Origin: an uncultured Acetobacteraceae bacterium
GTDB lineage: Bacteria > Pseudomonadota > Alphaproteobacteria > Acetobacterales > Acetobacteraceae
Direction of reading: 5' to 3'
DNA length: 64,000 bases
Assembly: GCA_946476985.1 (NCBI GenBank)
Contig: CAMKWS010000002.1
Span: forward strand, 237,042-301,041
Shown: piece after piece, positions 10,815 through 20,403 of the stretch
Position numbering within the stretch: the stretch's first letter is position 1
Layout of the letters: every line of letters begins with the position of its first letter
Made by a program: the position numbers and the translations under genes
Notes under the pieces: model-generated
The model's database searches: none
What the model saw: only the letters and a program-made list of their open reading frames with translations
What the model was told of the DNA's origin: nothing

Positions 10815-11381
10815 TTAAAACTTATCGTGCTTTTCCATAACATATAACCCCCATAGGTAAAGAACATGTAAAAAAGGATAGCTTCCAATCGCTAAAGCCT
10901 CTTGGAAGAAAATAGGATAGATAGATAAAAAGCCACGAACACGTATCGACATCAGCAGCCAGTCCGTTCCGGCAATCCCCAAAACCATGGTTCCATAAAG
11001 ACACCAAGCGCGCCAAAAACCACCACGAGCCAAGCCAAGGCGACACCCATGTGCCACCCCGAATGTCACCAACATCCAAAATAACAAAACACCCGGCGGG
11101 TTCGCACTAAACAGTTCAATGACAAGCCCACTACAAAACAAACCAAAAACAGGCATAAAATCTGGCCTGTAAAGCGACCAGAACCATACTGTTCCTAGAA
11201 CTAATGCCGTTTGCAGCTCTTGCTGACCCAACACACCATACGGAGCCGATAAAATAATGGCTAAAAGAGCCATAGAGATACAGGGGAAAAGCTTACGACG
11301 GACGCGTATCATGAGCTTGCGTTTCTGTTCGACCACCAGGGCTTCATGATCAAGCCCTGTCTGCCCAAACCCTAACGCCAT
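10815..11381 (-). CDS. mreD: MreD, rod-shape membrane protein
   Basis: A 188-residue small polytopic membrane protein of the rod complex. The family is poorly conserved, and the assignment rests on size, hydrophobic segments, phrases such as RPDFMPVFGLFCSGLVIELFS, and its place between mreC and mrdA. The chosen ATG has GGAG about 10 nt upstream; a shorter start at 11312 (MIRVRRK) is possible. The 204 bp between it and mreC are AT-rich and hold no gene. Confidence 0.88.
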   Translation of the reverse strand: MALGFGQTGLDHEALVVEQKRKLMIRVRRKLFPCISMALLAIILSAPYGVLGQQELQTALVLGTVWFWSLYRPDFMPVFGLFCSGLVIELFSANPPGVLLFWMLVTFGVAHGCRLGLARGGFWRAWCLYGTMVLGIAGTDWLLMSIRVRGFLSIYPIFFQEALAIGSYPFLHVLYLWGLYVMEKHDKF

Positions 11382-11585
11382 AAAATAGCTCCATCCTAAA
11401 AAATTCCGTCCCCTCTCACATTCTGCGTGAACAGCTAAGGGATTTTCTCACTCTTCCGATAAAGCTCTTTCTACAAGAAAGCAAACAATAGCACATTTTC
11501 TGCGCCTCTTTTCTTGCAGACTGCATCACTAAAATAGCAACTGCTCTTCGACCACACCCTCAAACCTGGAGCTTCTTAAGGCGTA

Positions 11586-12518
11586 TCAGCCGCTTTGTGT
11601 TGAAGAAAACGGTAGGAGGCGACGCAACTTTTTCCAGCTAGATGATCCACTATCTTCATCTGCTGGCAATAGAGGCGCTTTCTCACCCACACGGTCAGAA
11701 GCAGGCGGCGCATCAACCCCTGTTTCACCATCAAAAATACGCACAAGATTCAAACGGCTCAAATCCGCATCCGGCACAACAACTGGTCGGCCAGAAGGTA
11801 AATAATGCACATGCCCCACGGGCACCCCACCAACGAGCCCCATCTGCCCCCGCGTTTCAACATGCTCCCCTTCTTGAGGGTGTGCATTTTGCGTAAATGA
11901 AACAAGGCGTGGATACGGCGTATTATCGCCTATCATCATCGCATCACCACCAGAGCTCTGCAATGTAACAGGGATCCGACTTGCCGCATCTTCAATCAAC
12001 AAGACACGCACAACATGAGGCCCTACCTCACTCACCCGGCCCGCCAAGCCGACAGCATCTACCGCCAGATTACCCACATGCACAGTGCTATGCGTTCCCA
12101 CATCCAGCAATACTGCACGCAAATACGGCCCGCTCTCATCACGGACAACCCAGCCACTTACATAATCCTGGCGCGGCTCACTCCCCCAATGCAAGAGAGA
12201 TTTTAACCGCCGATTTTCAAACTGAAAGGACTGGACCATCCCATACCAATGGGCTAGCTGGCGATTCTCTTCTCGCAAACGTGCATTCTCTGCCAGAAGA
12301 TCACCAACACCCTGCAACATAATCTGCCACTTATGGAACTGCCGGGGACCAAAGGTGAGAACATTATAAACAGGCGTCATCTCGCGCGCTGTCATCATAC
12401 GAATCTGCGCCACTTTACCGGACCAAATCTGCCCAGCCAAAATCATCCCAACCGATAAGAATACCAAGAATGGCAAAACCAGCCCAGCAAGAAGCTGTCG
12501 CTGTTGGATGGAGATCAT
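11586..12518 (-). CDS. mreC: MreC, periplasmic rod-shape scaffold
   Basis: A 310-residue bitopic protein with a short cytoplasmic start, one membrane segment (about 10-32), a coiled coil (LLAENARLREENRQLAHWYGM, about 73-95) and two beta-barrel domains typical of MreC (LLDVGTHSTVHVGNLAVDAVGLAGRV; MGLVGGVPVGHVHYLPSG). MreC links MreB to PBP2 in the periplasm. The last about 40 residues are Pro/Asp/Ser-rich, a common variable tail. It lies 70 bp after mreB. Confidence 0.94.
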   Translation of the reverse strand: MISIQQRQLLAGLVLPFLVFLSVGMILAGQIWSGKVAQIRMMTAREMTPVYNVLTFGPRQFHKWQIMLQGVGDLLAENARLREENRQLAHWYGMVQSFQFENRRLKSLLHWGSEPRQDYVSGWVVRDESGPYLRAVLLDVGTHSTVHVGNLAVDAVGLAGRVSEVGPHVVRVLLIEDAASRIPVTLQSSGGDAMMIGDNTPYPRLVSFTQNAHPQEGEHVETRGQMGLVGGVPVGHVHYLPSGRPVVVPDADLSRLNLVRIFDGETGVDAPPASDRVGEKAPLLPADEDSGSSSWKKLRRLLPFSSTQSG

Positions 12519-12588
12519 AAAATGCGCCCTTCCCCGTATGGTAAGCCACTCATGTGACCTACCTTACTCGGGATACCTGTGAACAGGC

Positions 12589-13672
<1,084 letters not shown>

Positions 13673-13823
13673 GAAGAAAAAACGCACAAACGTCACGCAT
13701 GACATTTCGTGCAAATTATAGAGACACAGGGGAGTTCAGCAAGGCCATAATCTCATCAAAGTGATATTTATACACTAATTTTAAGATTAACGGCCCTATT
13801 TCACTCCCCTTCTCTTAATTTTA

Positions 13824-15395
13824 TCAGCCTTCCAGCTCTTCTGGCTCGCCTCGTTGACGTTTTACCAGCAGCTTATTCAGCGCATGAATATAAGCCCGAG
13901 CCGCAGAGACAACCGTATCGGCATCACTGCCTTGTCCATCAACTAAACGGCCACCTTCCTGCAAACGAACCGTCGTGCGGGCTTGAGCGTCTGTTCCTTC
14001 CGTGACATTTGCAACAGAAAACAGTGCCAATGTCGCCTCATGAGGGAAAGCCTCCCCAATAGCACGGAACGCAGCATCTACTGGCCCATTCCCTACAGCA
14101 GAAGCTTCACATGGTACGCCATTAACTTCCAGTCCCAACACGACGCGAGCCGCATCGCGTGTGCCACCGTGCAATTCTAACGTTGTTAGAGAAATATGCG
14201 CATGGTCACGTGTTTCATCATCAACCAGCGCGCGCACATCGTCGTCATACACGCTCTTCTTCTGGTCAGCCAATGCCTTAAAACGCTGGAATGCTGTATT
14301 GATAGTCTCCTCATCCAGGTCCTCATAACCCAGAGCCTTCAATTTATCACGGAAGGCAGCACGACCAGAGTGTTTCCCCAGAATAAGAGAGGTCTTTGTC
14401 CAACCTACACTTTCTGGTGTCATGATCTCATAAGTGCCAGCGTGTTTTAGAATACCATCTTGGTGGATACCGCTTTCATGGGCAAAAGCATTCCTCCCCA
14501 CAATGGCTTTGTTCGGCTGTACATCAAACCCAGTAATCGTCGCCAACAAACGTGAGACACTCAACAAACGTGGCGTTTCAATTCCTGTCGTTTTACCGTA
14601 GCGATCATGCCGCGTACGCAGCGCCATCACAACTTCCTCTAACGCCGCATTACCAGCACGCTCACCAATACCATTAATGGTACATTCAATCTGCCGTGCG
14701 CCCCCTTCTAGAGCAGCCAGCGTATTCCCAACAGCCAAGCCCAGGTCATTATGATTATGCGTTGAGAAAATAACCTTCTCAGCCCCCGGCACACGCTCTT
14801 TCAGCATAGTGAACAGCGCTTTCATTTCATCCGGCGTCGCAAAACCAACGGTATCGGGAATATTAATTGTTGTTGCGCCATTTGCGATAGCCGCTTCCAC
14901 ACAGCGGCACAGGAACTCAGGTTCCGTCCGAGAGCCATCCTCAGCAGACCACTCAACATCATCTGTATAACGGCGAGATTCTTTATTCCCAAAGGCGATC
15001 AACTCCAGAACCCGCTCTGGCTCCATCTTCAATTTATATTTCATATGAAGTGGAGACGTCGAAATAAAGTTATGGATACGCCCACGTTTCGCTTGTTTAA
15101 TCGCTTTCCCCGCAGCTTCAATGTCACGCGGAGCACTACGCGCCAAACCGCAAATAACAGGCTCATGGACATGCTCTGCTATTTGACGAACACTCTCAAA
15201 GTCCCCTTCAGAAGCGGCGGGGAAGCCAGCTTCAATGACATCTACCCCCAAGGCTGCCAAAGCACGCGCCATACGCAGCTTTTCATCCAAATTCATAGAA
15301 AAGCCTGGAGACTGTTCTCCATCACGCAGTGTCGTATCAAAGATAATGACACGATCGTCAGAAATTTGGCCAAATGAAGGATGATTAAAAGACAT
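13824..15395 (-). CDS. leuA: 2-isopropylmalate synthase
   Basis: The first committed step of leucine synthesis: acetyl-CoA plus 2-ketoisovalerate gives 2-isopropylmalate. The 523-residue protein has the HMGL-like TIM barrel (DTTLRDGEQSPG at about 20-31; STHNHNDLGLAVGN metal-binding region) and the C-terminal LeuA regulatory domain that binds leucine for feedback control (about residues 380-500, with GNGPVDAAFRAIGEA). Length is typical of the long LeuA type. Its 220-bp leader holds a leucine-rich mini-ORF and a hairpin, suggesting attenuation. Confidence 0.96.
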   Translation of the reverse strand: MSFNHPSFGQISDDRVIIFDTTLRDGEQSPGFSMNLDEKLRMARALAALGVDVIEAGFPAASEGDFESVRQIAEHVHEPVICGLARSAPRDIEAAGKAIKQAKRGRIHNFISTSPLHMKYKLKMEPERVLELIAFGNKESRRYTDDVEWSAEDGSRTEPEFLCRCVEAAIANGATTINIPDTVGFATPDEMKALFTMLKERVPGAEKVIFSTHNHNDLGLAVGNTLAALEGGARQIECTINGIGERAGNAALEEVVMALRTRHDRYGKTTGIETPRLLSVSRLLATITGFDVQPNKAIVGRNAFAHESGIHQDGILKHAGTYEIMTPESVGWTKTSLILGKHSGRAAFRDKLKALGYEDLDEETINTAFQRFKALADQKKSVYDDDVRALVDDETRDHAHISLTTLELHGGTRDAARVVLGLEVNGVPCEASAVGNGPVDAAFRAIGEAFPHEATLALFSVANVTEGTDAQARTTVRLQEGGRLVDGQGSDADTVVSAARAYIHALNKLLVKRQRGEPEELEG

Positions 15396-15443
15396 AACTA
15401 TTACCCTGTTCTAACTTCTTACAGACTTAAATCGTTTTAAATT

Positions 15444-15490
15444 CCCCTGAACATGGCAAAGCGTCTGCTCGCCCGTATGGCGTTCAGGGG
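15444..15490 (-). promoter_or_regulatory. Candidate leuA attenuator stem
   Basis: CCCCTGAAC (15444-15452) and GTTCAGGGG (15482-15490) make a perfect 9-bp stem around a 29-nt loop that itself can pair. In the leuA direction its 5' arm overlaps the last codons and the stop of the leucine-rich leader peptide, so ribosome position could decide whether it forms. The sequence after it (AATTTAAAA) is only a weak T-tract, so it could be a terminator or an antiterminator arm. Confidence 0.5.
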
Positions 15491-15528
15491 TTCATAAGTC
15501 GTAGAAGGAGGGCGTTAAATAATGTCAT
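15484..15528 (-). CDS. Putative leu leader peptide
   Basis: A 14-codon reading frame reading MTLFNALLLRLMNP then TGA, about 90 bp upstream of leuA on the same strand. Five of 14 residues are leucine, with an LLLRL cluster using CTC, CTT, CTA and CTT codons. Leucine-rich leader peptides control leu genes by ribosome stalling in many proteobacteria. The ribosome binding site is weak and no expression can be inferred, so this remains a candidate. Confidence 0.5.
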   Translation of the reverse strand: MTLFNALLLRLMNP

Positions 15529-15616
15529 TACAGAGGCGACGTTACTGACATTTATGAAGTAGTGCAATAGCAACTAATATCTATTCTTACGATAATCTCA
15601 ATAATTTTAAATTATC

Positions 15617-16489
15617 TTACACTCTCGACCGCTGTACGAAATAATGTTCGATCGCAAAATGCATGGCCTGGGCAACCCGTGTTCTATGCGCAGCACGTCG
15701 CAAAGCCTGCTCATCAAGATGGTTCGACATGAAACCCATCTCCACCAGAACCGACGGAATATCTGCCGCCTTCAACACAGCAAAAGCGGCATGCCGAGAA
15801 GGATGCTTTAGCAAATGAATATGCCGTTGAAACGACTGAATAACACTCGCCGCCATACGCGCCGAGTTTCTTCTTGTTTCCTCATGTACCAAGCTATCAA
15901 GAATCTGCTCAACATCAGGGGCCAACCCTTCCATACCAGAGCCGCCATAGCGATCAGCACTATTTTCGCGCTCTGCTAAAAAAGCCGTCTGTTGATCTGA
16001 GGCATTCCCCGCCCGTGTATATACGCTCGCCCCTCGCACATTAGATTGCTGCAACGCATCAGCATGCATAGAGATAAAGAGCTGAGCTTTATGCTTGTGC
16101 GCTAACTCTACACGCCCCGCTAGAGGGATAAACTCATCCTCAGAGCGACTCAACACAACCTCATACCGCCCTGTCGCCATGAGCATACGCTGCAACTCAA
16201 ACGCAGCGGCTTCTGTGATGTGTTTTTCATATGTCCCCGAAACTCCAATAGCTCCAGGATCTTTCCCACCATGGCCAGGATCCAACATGATCACAGGCTT
16301 AGGCGGGGGCACACGCCGCAAAACAGCAGGGTGATGCAGCTTCCTATGGGGGTGACCTTTGCTAAAATGCACCGGTGCAGGAGGCGCCACTCCCAGCGCA
16401 GCCTCTAACGACTGACCCTTTGCAGAACCATTTACAGGCAGCAAAAAACCACTCATTGCTGAGCACATCAGCCTACGCCGCGTCAGCAC
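15617..16489 (-). CDS. N-acetylmuramoyl-L-alanine amidase (Amidase_3)
   Basis: A zinc hydrolase that cuts the amide bond between N-acetylmuramate and the stem peptide during cell separation and turnover. The 290-residue protein has an N-terminal export signal (MLTRRRLMCSAMSGFLLPVNGSAKG, which contains twin arginines), a short linker, and an Amidase_3 domain. Likely zinc ligands are in LDPGHGGKDPGAIG (His), the following Glu, and ISMHADA (His), with catalytic Glu in VLVEMGFMSN. There is no AMIN domain, so it is shorter than E. coli AmiC. It is divergent from rne, a neighbourhood common in alphaproteobacteria. Confidence 0.9.
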   Translation of the reverse strand: MLTRRRLMCSAMSGFLLPVNGSAKGQSLEAALGVAPPAPVHFSKGHPHRKLHHPAVLRRVPPPKPVIMLDPGHGGKDPGAIGVSGTYEKHITEAAAFELQRMLMATGRYEVVLSRSEDEFIPLAGRVELAHKHKAQLFISMHADALQQSNVRGASVYTRAGNASDQQTAFLAERENSADRYGGSGMEGLAPDVEQILDSLVHEETRRNSARMAASVIQSFQRHIHLLKHPSRHAAFAVLKAADIPSVLVEMGFMSNHLDEQALRRAAHRTRVAQAMHFAIEHYFVQRSRV

Positions 16490-17103
16490 TGCTTGTTCTC
16501 CCCCTCATCTTCCTCACCTCACGCAAAGAAGGTTACGATAGTTCATCACCTTTATGCGATCTTTTTCTAAACTAGAACGGATATTTTCTTCATCACTCTA
16601 AAGCTTAATAAAAAAGAACCGCCTCTAATAATATTAAGCTGCCTCCCCCTTGCCATTAGAGGTCATTTACGCCATTCTTGCCCACGCAGAAACCTATAAT
16701 AAAACGGTTAGACCCTGCCGGCGTTGGTGTTTTGTCCCAACAATAACACTGTCTTGGTCCCGTTCCTTATTATAGGTCGCCCATGCTGTGCTGTTTCACA
16801 CCGTTTGGTGCAGGATGCCCCGCTCTAAAAATAAGCAGGGGCACTCACCCTGGTGGAAAAGCCGCATCCGTCATTTGATTTGCTACGTGGGACACCCATA
16901 CGAGCAGGTCGCCCAAATAACCCTTAGTGGCAGGCCCTGCCACTTTATCGTGTTTCCAGAGGCTTCATGCTCTTCTGTGTCATTCCTGCGAGCCATTCTT
17001 TTTATGGCCTTGCTTGCCAGAGTACAGACATGTCGCCTTCTGTTGGCCAAGACAATCCGCGCATGTATGGCAATGGCCCATGCGCCCCGGAGTCCAGTCC
17101 TTC
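16490..17103 (+). promoter_or_regulatory. Long structured leader upstream of rne
   Basis: A 614-bp stretch without a convincing gene, between the divergent amidase and rne starts. Its first half is AT-rich (presumably both promoters). From about 16690 it becomes GC-rich with many pairable segments. The clearest is CCTATAATAA (16693-16702) with TTATTATAGG (16767-16776), extended inside by ACGG with CCGT (16704-16707 with 16760-16763), enclosing GTTGG/CCAAC. RNase E mRNAs in other bacteria carry structured 5' UTRs used for self-regulation; that role here is inferred. Confidence 0.55.
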
Positions 17104-19959
17104 ATGACAAAGCAAATGCTCATTGACGCCACACACGCAGAAGAAACACGCGTTGTGGTCATGAACGGCAAGCGTGTTGAAGATTATGATGTCGAGACAT
17201 CTGCGCGCCGTCAGCTCAAAGGCAATATTTACCTTGCTAAGGTAATTCGTGTTGAGCCCAGCCTACAAGCTGCCTTTGTAGATTATGGTGGCAATCGCCA
17301 CGGCTTTCTCGCTTTTAGCGAGATCCATCCAGACTACTTCCAAATTCCTGTCGCTGATCGTGAGAAACTCCTTGCTCTGCAGGAGGAAGAATACGCAGCA
17401 GAACAGCGCGCTAAAGAACTAGCCAACTCTGAAGACGAACTTGAAAATGAGTCGTTTGAAGAGAGCGAAGCTGAAGAAGAAGTCGGCCCTGAGATCGTCA
17501 GCGGTGAGCATGATACAGGCGATGAACAAAGCGCCAGCCGCCGTACAGCACGCTTCTTACGTAACTACCGTATTCAAGAAGTGATCCGCCGCCGCCAAGT
17601 TATCCTAGTCCAAGTTGTTAAAGAGGAACGTGGCAATAAGGGTGCTGCTTTAACCACTTACGTCTCTCTTGCAGGGCGTTATGGTGTGCTTATGCCAAAC
17701 GCATTGCGGGGCGGTGGCGTCTCTCGTAAAATTACATCTGATACAGATCGCAAACGCCTACGTGACATCGTCAATAGCCTTGACCTACCACGCACCATGG
17801 CGATGATCATTCGTACAGCAGGCGCTGGCCGACCAGAGAGTGAAATTACACGTGACTGCGATTATCTCCTTCAATTATGGGATAATATCCGCTCTCACGC
17901 CCTCTCCTCTATCGCTCCTGCCTTAATTTACGAAGAAGCAAGCCTCATCAAACGCGCTATTCGTGATCTTTTCACACGTGACATCGAAACCGTCTTAGTA
18001 GATGGCGAAGCCGCATGGAAAAATGCGCGTGAATTCACACGCCTTCTCATGCCACGTAATACAAACCGCATTCGACTATGGCAGAATAGAGGGCAAAATC
18101 TTTTTGCTCACTTCCATGTTGAGAGCCACTTGGATGCAATGTTCTCTCCAACAGTTCGGTTAGAATCCGGCGGCTATCTCGTCATTAACCAAACTGAAGC
18201 CCTTGTTGCTATTGACGTAAACTCCGGCAAATCCACTTCACAGCGTAATATCGAAGAAACAGCTCTTCGCACCAATCTCGAAGCCGCTGAGGAAGTTGCC
18301 CGCCAGCTACGCTTACGCGATCTCGCTGGACTTGTGGTCATTGACTTTATCGATATGGAAAGTCGTCGCCATAACGGGCAAGTAGAAAAACGCCTTAAAG
18401 ATGCTCTACGTGTGGACCGCGCACGTATTCAACTTGGCCGTATTTCACATTTTGGCCTCTTAGAGATGTCTCGCCAGCGGCTACGCCCCTCTATTGCAGA
18501 GAGCATGCTCAGCCCCTGCCCTCATTGCCAAGGCACAGGCTCTATCCGTGGGGTAGAAAGCACAGCCCTGCAGGTTCTCCGCAACATTGAAGACGAAGCT
18601 AGCCGCCGCCGCGCATCTGAGATTGCCGTTCATGTTCACCCCAGCATTGCCCTCTACATGCTTAACAGCAAGCGGACAACGCTGAACGAGATTGAGCAAC
18701 AGCATAATATCTCTATTCGCTTCGAAAGTAACGATAGCCTTCCTGTTGGCGAGCTAAAAATCGAACGTCTTGCACCACGCCATAAAAACAACCGTGATGA
18801 ACAAGCCGCTCCAGCTCCACGTGCCATCGAGATTACCGAAGGTGCTGCACCCACAGCTCCTAAACCATCTTCTGAAGAAGACGAGCCTGAGGGTCCATCT
18901 GAAAGTAATTCTCGCCGTCGTCGTCGCCGTCGCGGACGCCGCCGTGATAATGATGAGCAAAATAATCTTAGCGATCAAACCGCCGACAACGCACAAGACA
19001 GCACAGAATCTACACAGCTCCCTGAAACAACTCGGAGTGAGGAGGATGATGCTGCTTTAATGCCAGGGCGTAAACGCACCAGAACACGACGTGTGACAAC
19101 ATCCGCTAAGACAGAGGCACAAGCTGCCCCTGTCGAAGAAGGCACAAACGAGCATCGCTCTCGTCACCGTGGCCGTCCAGCTCGCCGTCGTCCTTCTCAA
19201 AGCCATGCTGAAGCGCAACCAATGGTTGAGGCGCCAACCTATCAAGGTCCTACCCCTGCAAACCCTTTCCAAGGGCAAGGGTTTGATATCTTTGATATGA
19301 TGGAACAACAAGAAGAGCAGCAGCTCTCAGCAGTGCCATCCTCTCATATCGCTGAGGACGACACAGCCGAGGCCGCCTCTACACCACGGCGCCGCCCTGC
19401 TCGCCGCAGGCCTACAAAACGTGATAATGGCGACAATCCAGAGGAAAACACTACGACAAGCGAGGAGAAGCCCGCTCGCCGTACACGTCCTCGTCGTACG
19501 CCCACAACACGTAGCCGCATCGTGGTTGACCAAGACCATAACGATGATGACAACCTGACGCATGTTGTCGCCAAAGCGGCACAGCCTGCACAGGTTGCCG
19601 AACAACCTGAGGAAGATACAGCAGAGAAACCGGTACGTCGCACACGCACACGCCGTCGCCCTGCCGCAAAAACTACAGCCGAAGCCTCTACTCCAGAAGC
19701 AGATAACGCAGCGGAAGAGGCTCCAGCAAAAGCAGCCCCCAAACGGCGGACTAAGAAAGCTGACACAGCTTCTGAGGAAGAATCTACTGAGAAACCAGCT
19801 CGGAAGCGCCGTGCTCCACGGCGTAAACAGGCTGATACAGCAGAAGCTGCACCCGCTGCGGTGGAAACAGCTGCGGTCGAAAATACTGTAGCGCCTCAGC
19901 CCATTAATATTGATGAGGCAAAACCGAAAAAACGCCGCATCGGTTGGTGGAAGCGCTAA
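17104..19959 (+). CDS. rne: Ribonuclease E
   Basis: The main endoribonuclease for mRNA decay and rRNA/tRNA processing. I start at ATG 17104 (MTKQMLIDATHAEETRVVV), the conserved alphaproteobacterial N-terminus; the frame is open further upstream but unlike the family. The 951-residue protein has an S1 RNA-binding domain split by an acidic insert (about 95-150), and a DNase I-like catalytic core with metal-binding Asp in LVAIDVNSGKST (about 370) and GLVVIDFIDM. A Zn-link CPHC follows at about 471, then a 400-residue disordered tail alternating Arg-rich (RRRRRRGRRRD, RRTRTRRR) and acidic segments, which in the family binds RNA and degradosome partners. Confidence 0.95.
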   Translation: MTKQMLIDATHAEETRVVVMNGKRVEDYDVETSARRQLKGNIYLAKVIRVEPSLQAAFVDYGGNRHGFLAFSEIHPDYFQIPVADREKLLALQEEEYAAEQRAKELANSEDELENESFEESEAEEEVGPEIVSGEHDTGDEQSASRRTARFLRNYRIQEVIRRRQVILVQVVKEERGNKGAALTTYVSLAGRYGVLMPNALRGGGVSRKITSDTDRKRLRDIVNSLDLPRTMAMIIRTAGAGRPESEITRDCDYLLQLWDNIRSHALSSIAPALIYEEASLIKRAIRDLFTRDIETVLVDGEAAWKNAREFTRLLMPRNTNRIRLWQNRGQNLFAHFHVESHLDAMFSPTVRLESGGYLVINQTEALVAIDVNSGKSTSQRNIEETALRTNLEAAEEVARQLRLRDLAGLVVIDFIDMESRRHNGQVEKRLKDALRVDRARIQLGRISHFGLLEMSRQRLRPSIAESMLSPCPHCQGTGSIRGVESTALQVLRNIEDEASRRRASEIAVHVHPSIALYMLNSKRTTLNEIEQQHNISIRFESNDSLPVGELKIERLAPRHKNNRDEQAAPAPRAIEITEGAAPTAPKPSSEEDEPEGPSESNSRRRRRRRGRRRDNDEQNNLSDQTADNAQDSTESTQLPETTRSEEDDAALMPGRKRTRTRRVTTSAKTEAQAAPVEEGTNEHRSRHRGRPARRRPSQSHAEAQPMVEAPTYQGPTPANPFQGQGFDIFDMMEQQEEQQLSAVPSSHIAEDDTAEAASTPRRRPARRRPTKRDNGDNPEENTTTSEEKPARRTRPRRTPTTRSRIVVDQDHNDDDNLTHVVAKAAQPAQVAEQPEEDTAEKPVRRTRTRRRPAAKTTAEASTPEADNAAEEAPAKAAPKRRTKKADTASEEESTEKPARKRRAPRRKQADTAEAAPAAVETAAVENTVAPQPINIDEAKPKKRRIGWWKR

Positions 19960-19985
19960 TTCATACTGCGCATATCGCACCTACT

Positions 19986-20026
19986 AAAAAGGGCGGTTGG
20001 GGAGTACTCCTCAACCGCCCTTTTTT
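19986..20026. terminator. Bidirectional terminator between rne and the lipoprotein gene
   Basis: GGGCGGTTG (19991-19999) pairs with CAACCGCCC (20012-20020). The inner GAGTACTC can extend the stem. A T6 run follows and an A5 run precedes, so it works for both convergent genes. Confidence 0.88.
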
Positions 20027-20042
20027 ACTTATCCCGCATTAC

Positions 20043-20372
20043 TTACCGGCAGACATTATTCATCCCGCTCTGGGCAATATACGTCCCCGTTAACGGCTGG
20101 AAACACGCATTTTTTGTGCAGTTATTGCCTGATTTCAGCCCCTTATCAAACAGCGCTGCCCCTGTGGCTGCCTGTTCACGCAATGCAACACCACATAAAG
20201 CCGTGTCTAATGGTGCCGAGGGAGGATTCGCCTCAGCCTGCGCCGTGCCATCTGTTGGTACGGGAGTCGGCACCGGTGATATCTTCTGCCGCGCACAAGC
20301 TGCCAGCATACATAGCATCACTACCCCCATATACCGAGAAAAACGCCCGTGTTTCCTTGTATCGTCTCCCAT
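20043..20372 (-). CDS. Small putative lipoprotein, Cys-containing
   Basis: I do not recognise a family. The 109-residue product has a hydrophobic signal ending in lipobox LAAC (the ATG inside, before GVVMLCMLAAC, could be the true start). A Pro/Thr/Ala linker follows, then a mature part with four more cysteines (LCGVAL, NNCTKNACF, NVCR) that could form disulphides in the periplasm. It lies 31 bp after xseA on the same strand, so the two may be cotranscribed, and it converges on rne. Confidence 0.6.
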   Translation of the reverse strand: MGDDTRKHGRFSRYMGVVMLCMLAACARQKISPVPTPVPTDGTAQAEANPPSAPLDTALCGVALREQAATGAALFDKGLKSGNNCTKNACFQPLTGTYIAQSGMNNVCR

Positions 20373-20403
20373 CTTGCTTCTCCTTGAGCATAGAGGCTGT
20401 ATT

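Noticed and set aside
16927..17103. N-terminal extension of RNase E
   Set aside because: The frame is open, but the sequence is Cys/Trp-rich and unlike the family. The conserved start is at 17104.
18754..19980. Long minus-strand frames opposite the rne tail
   Set aside because: They are mirror images of the repetitive Arg/Glu-rich coding sequence and have no family resemblance.
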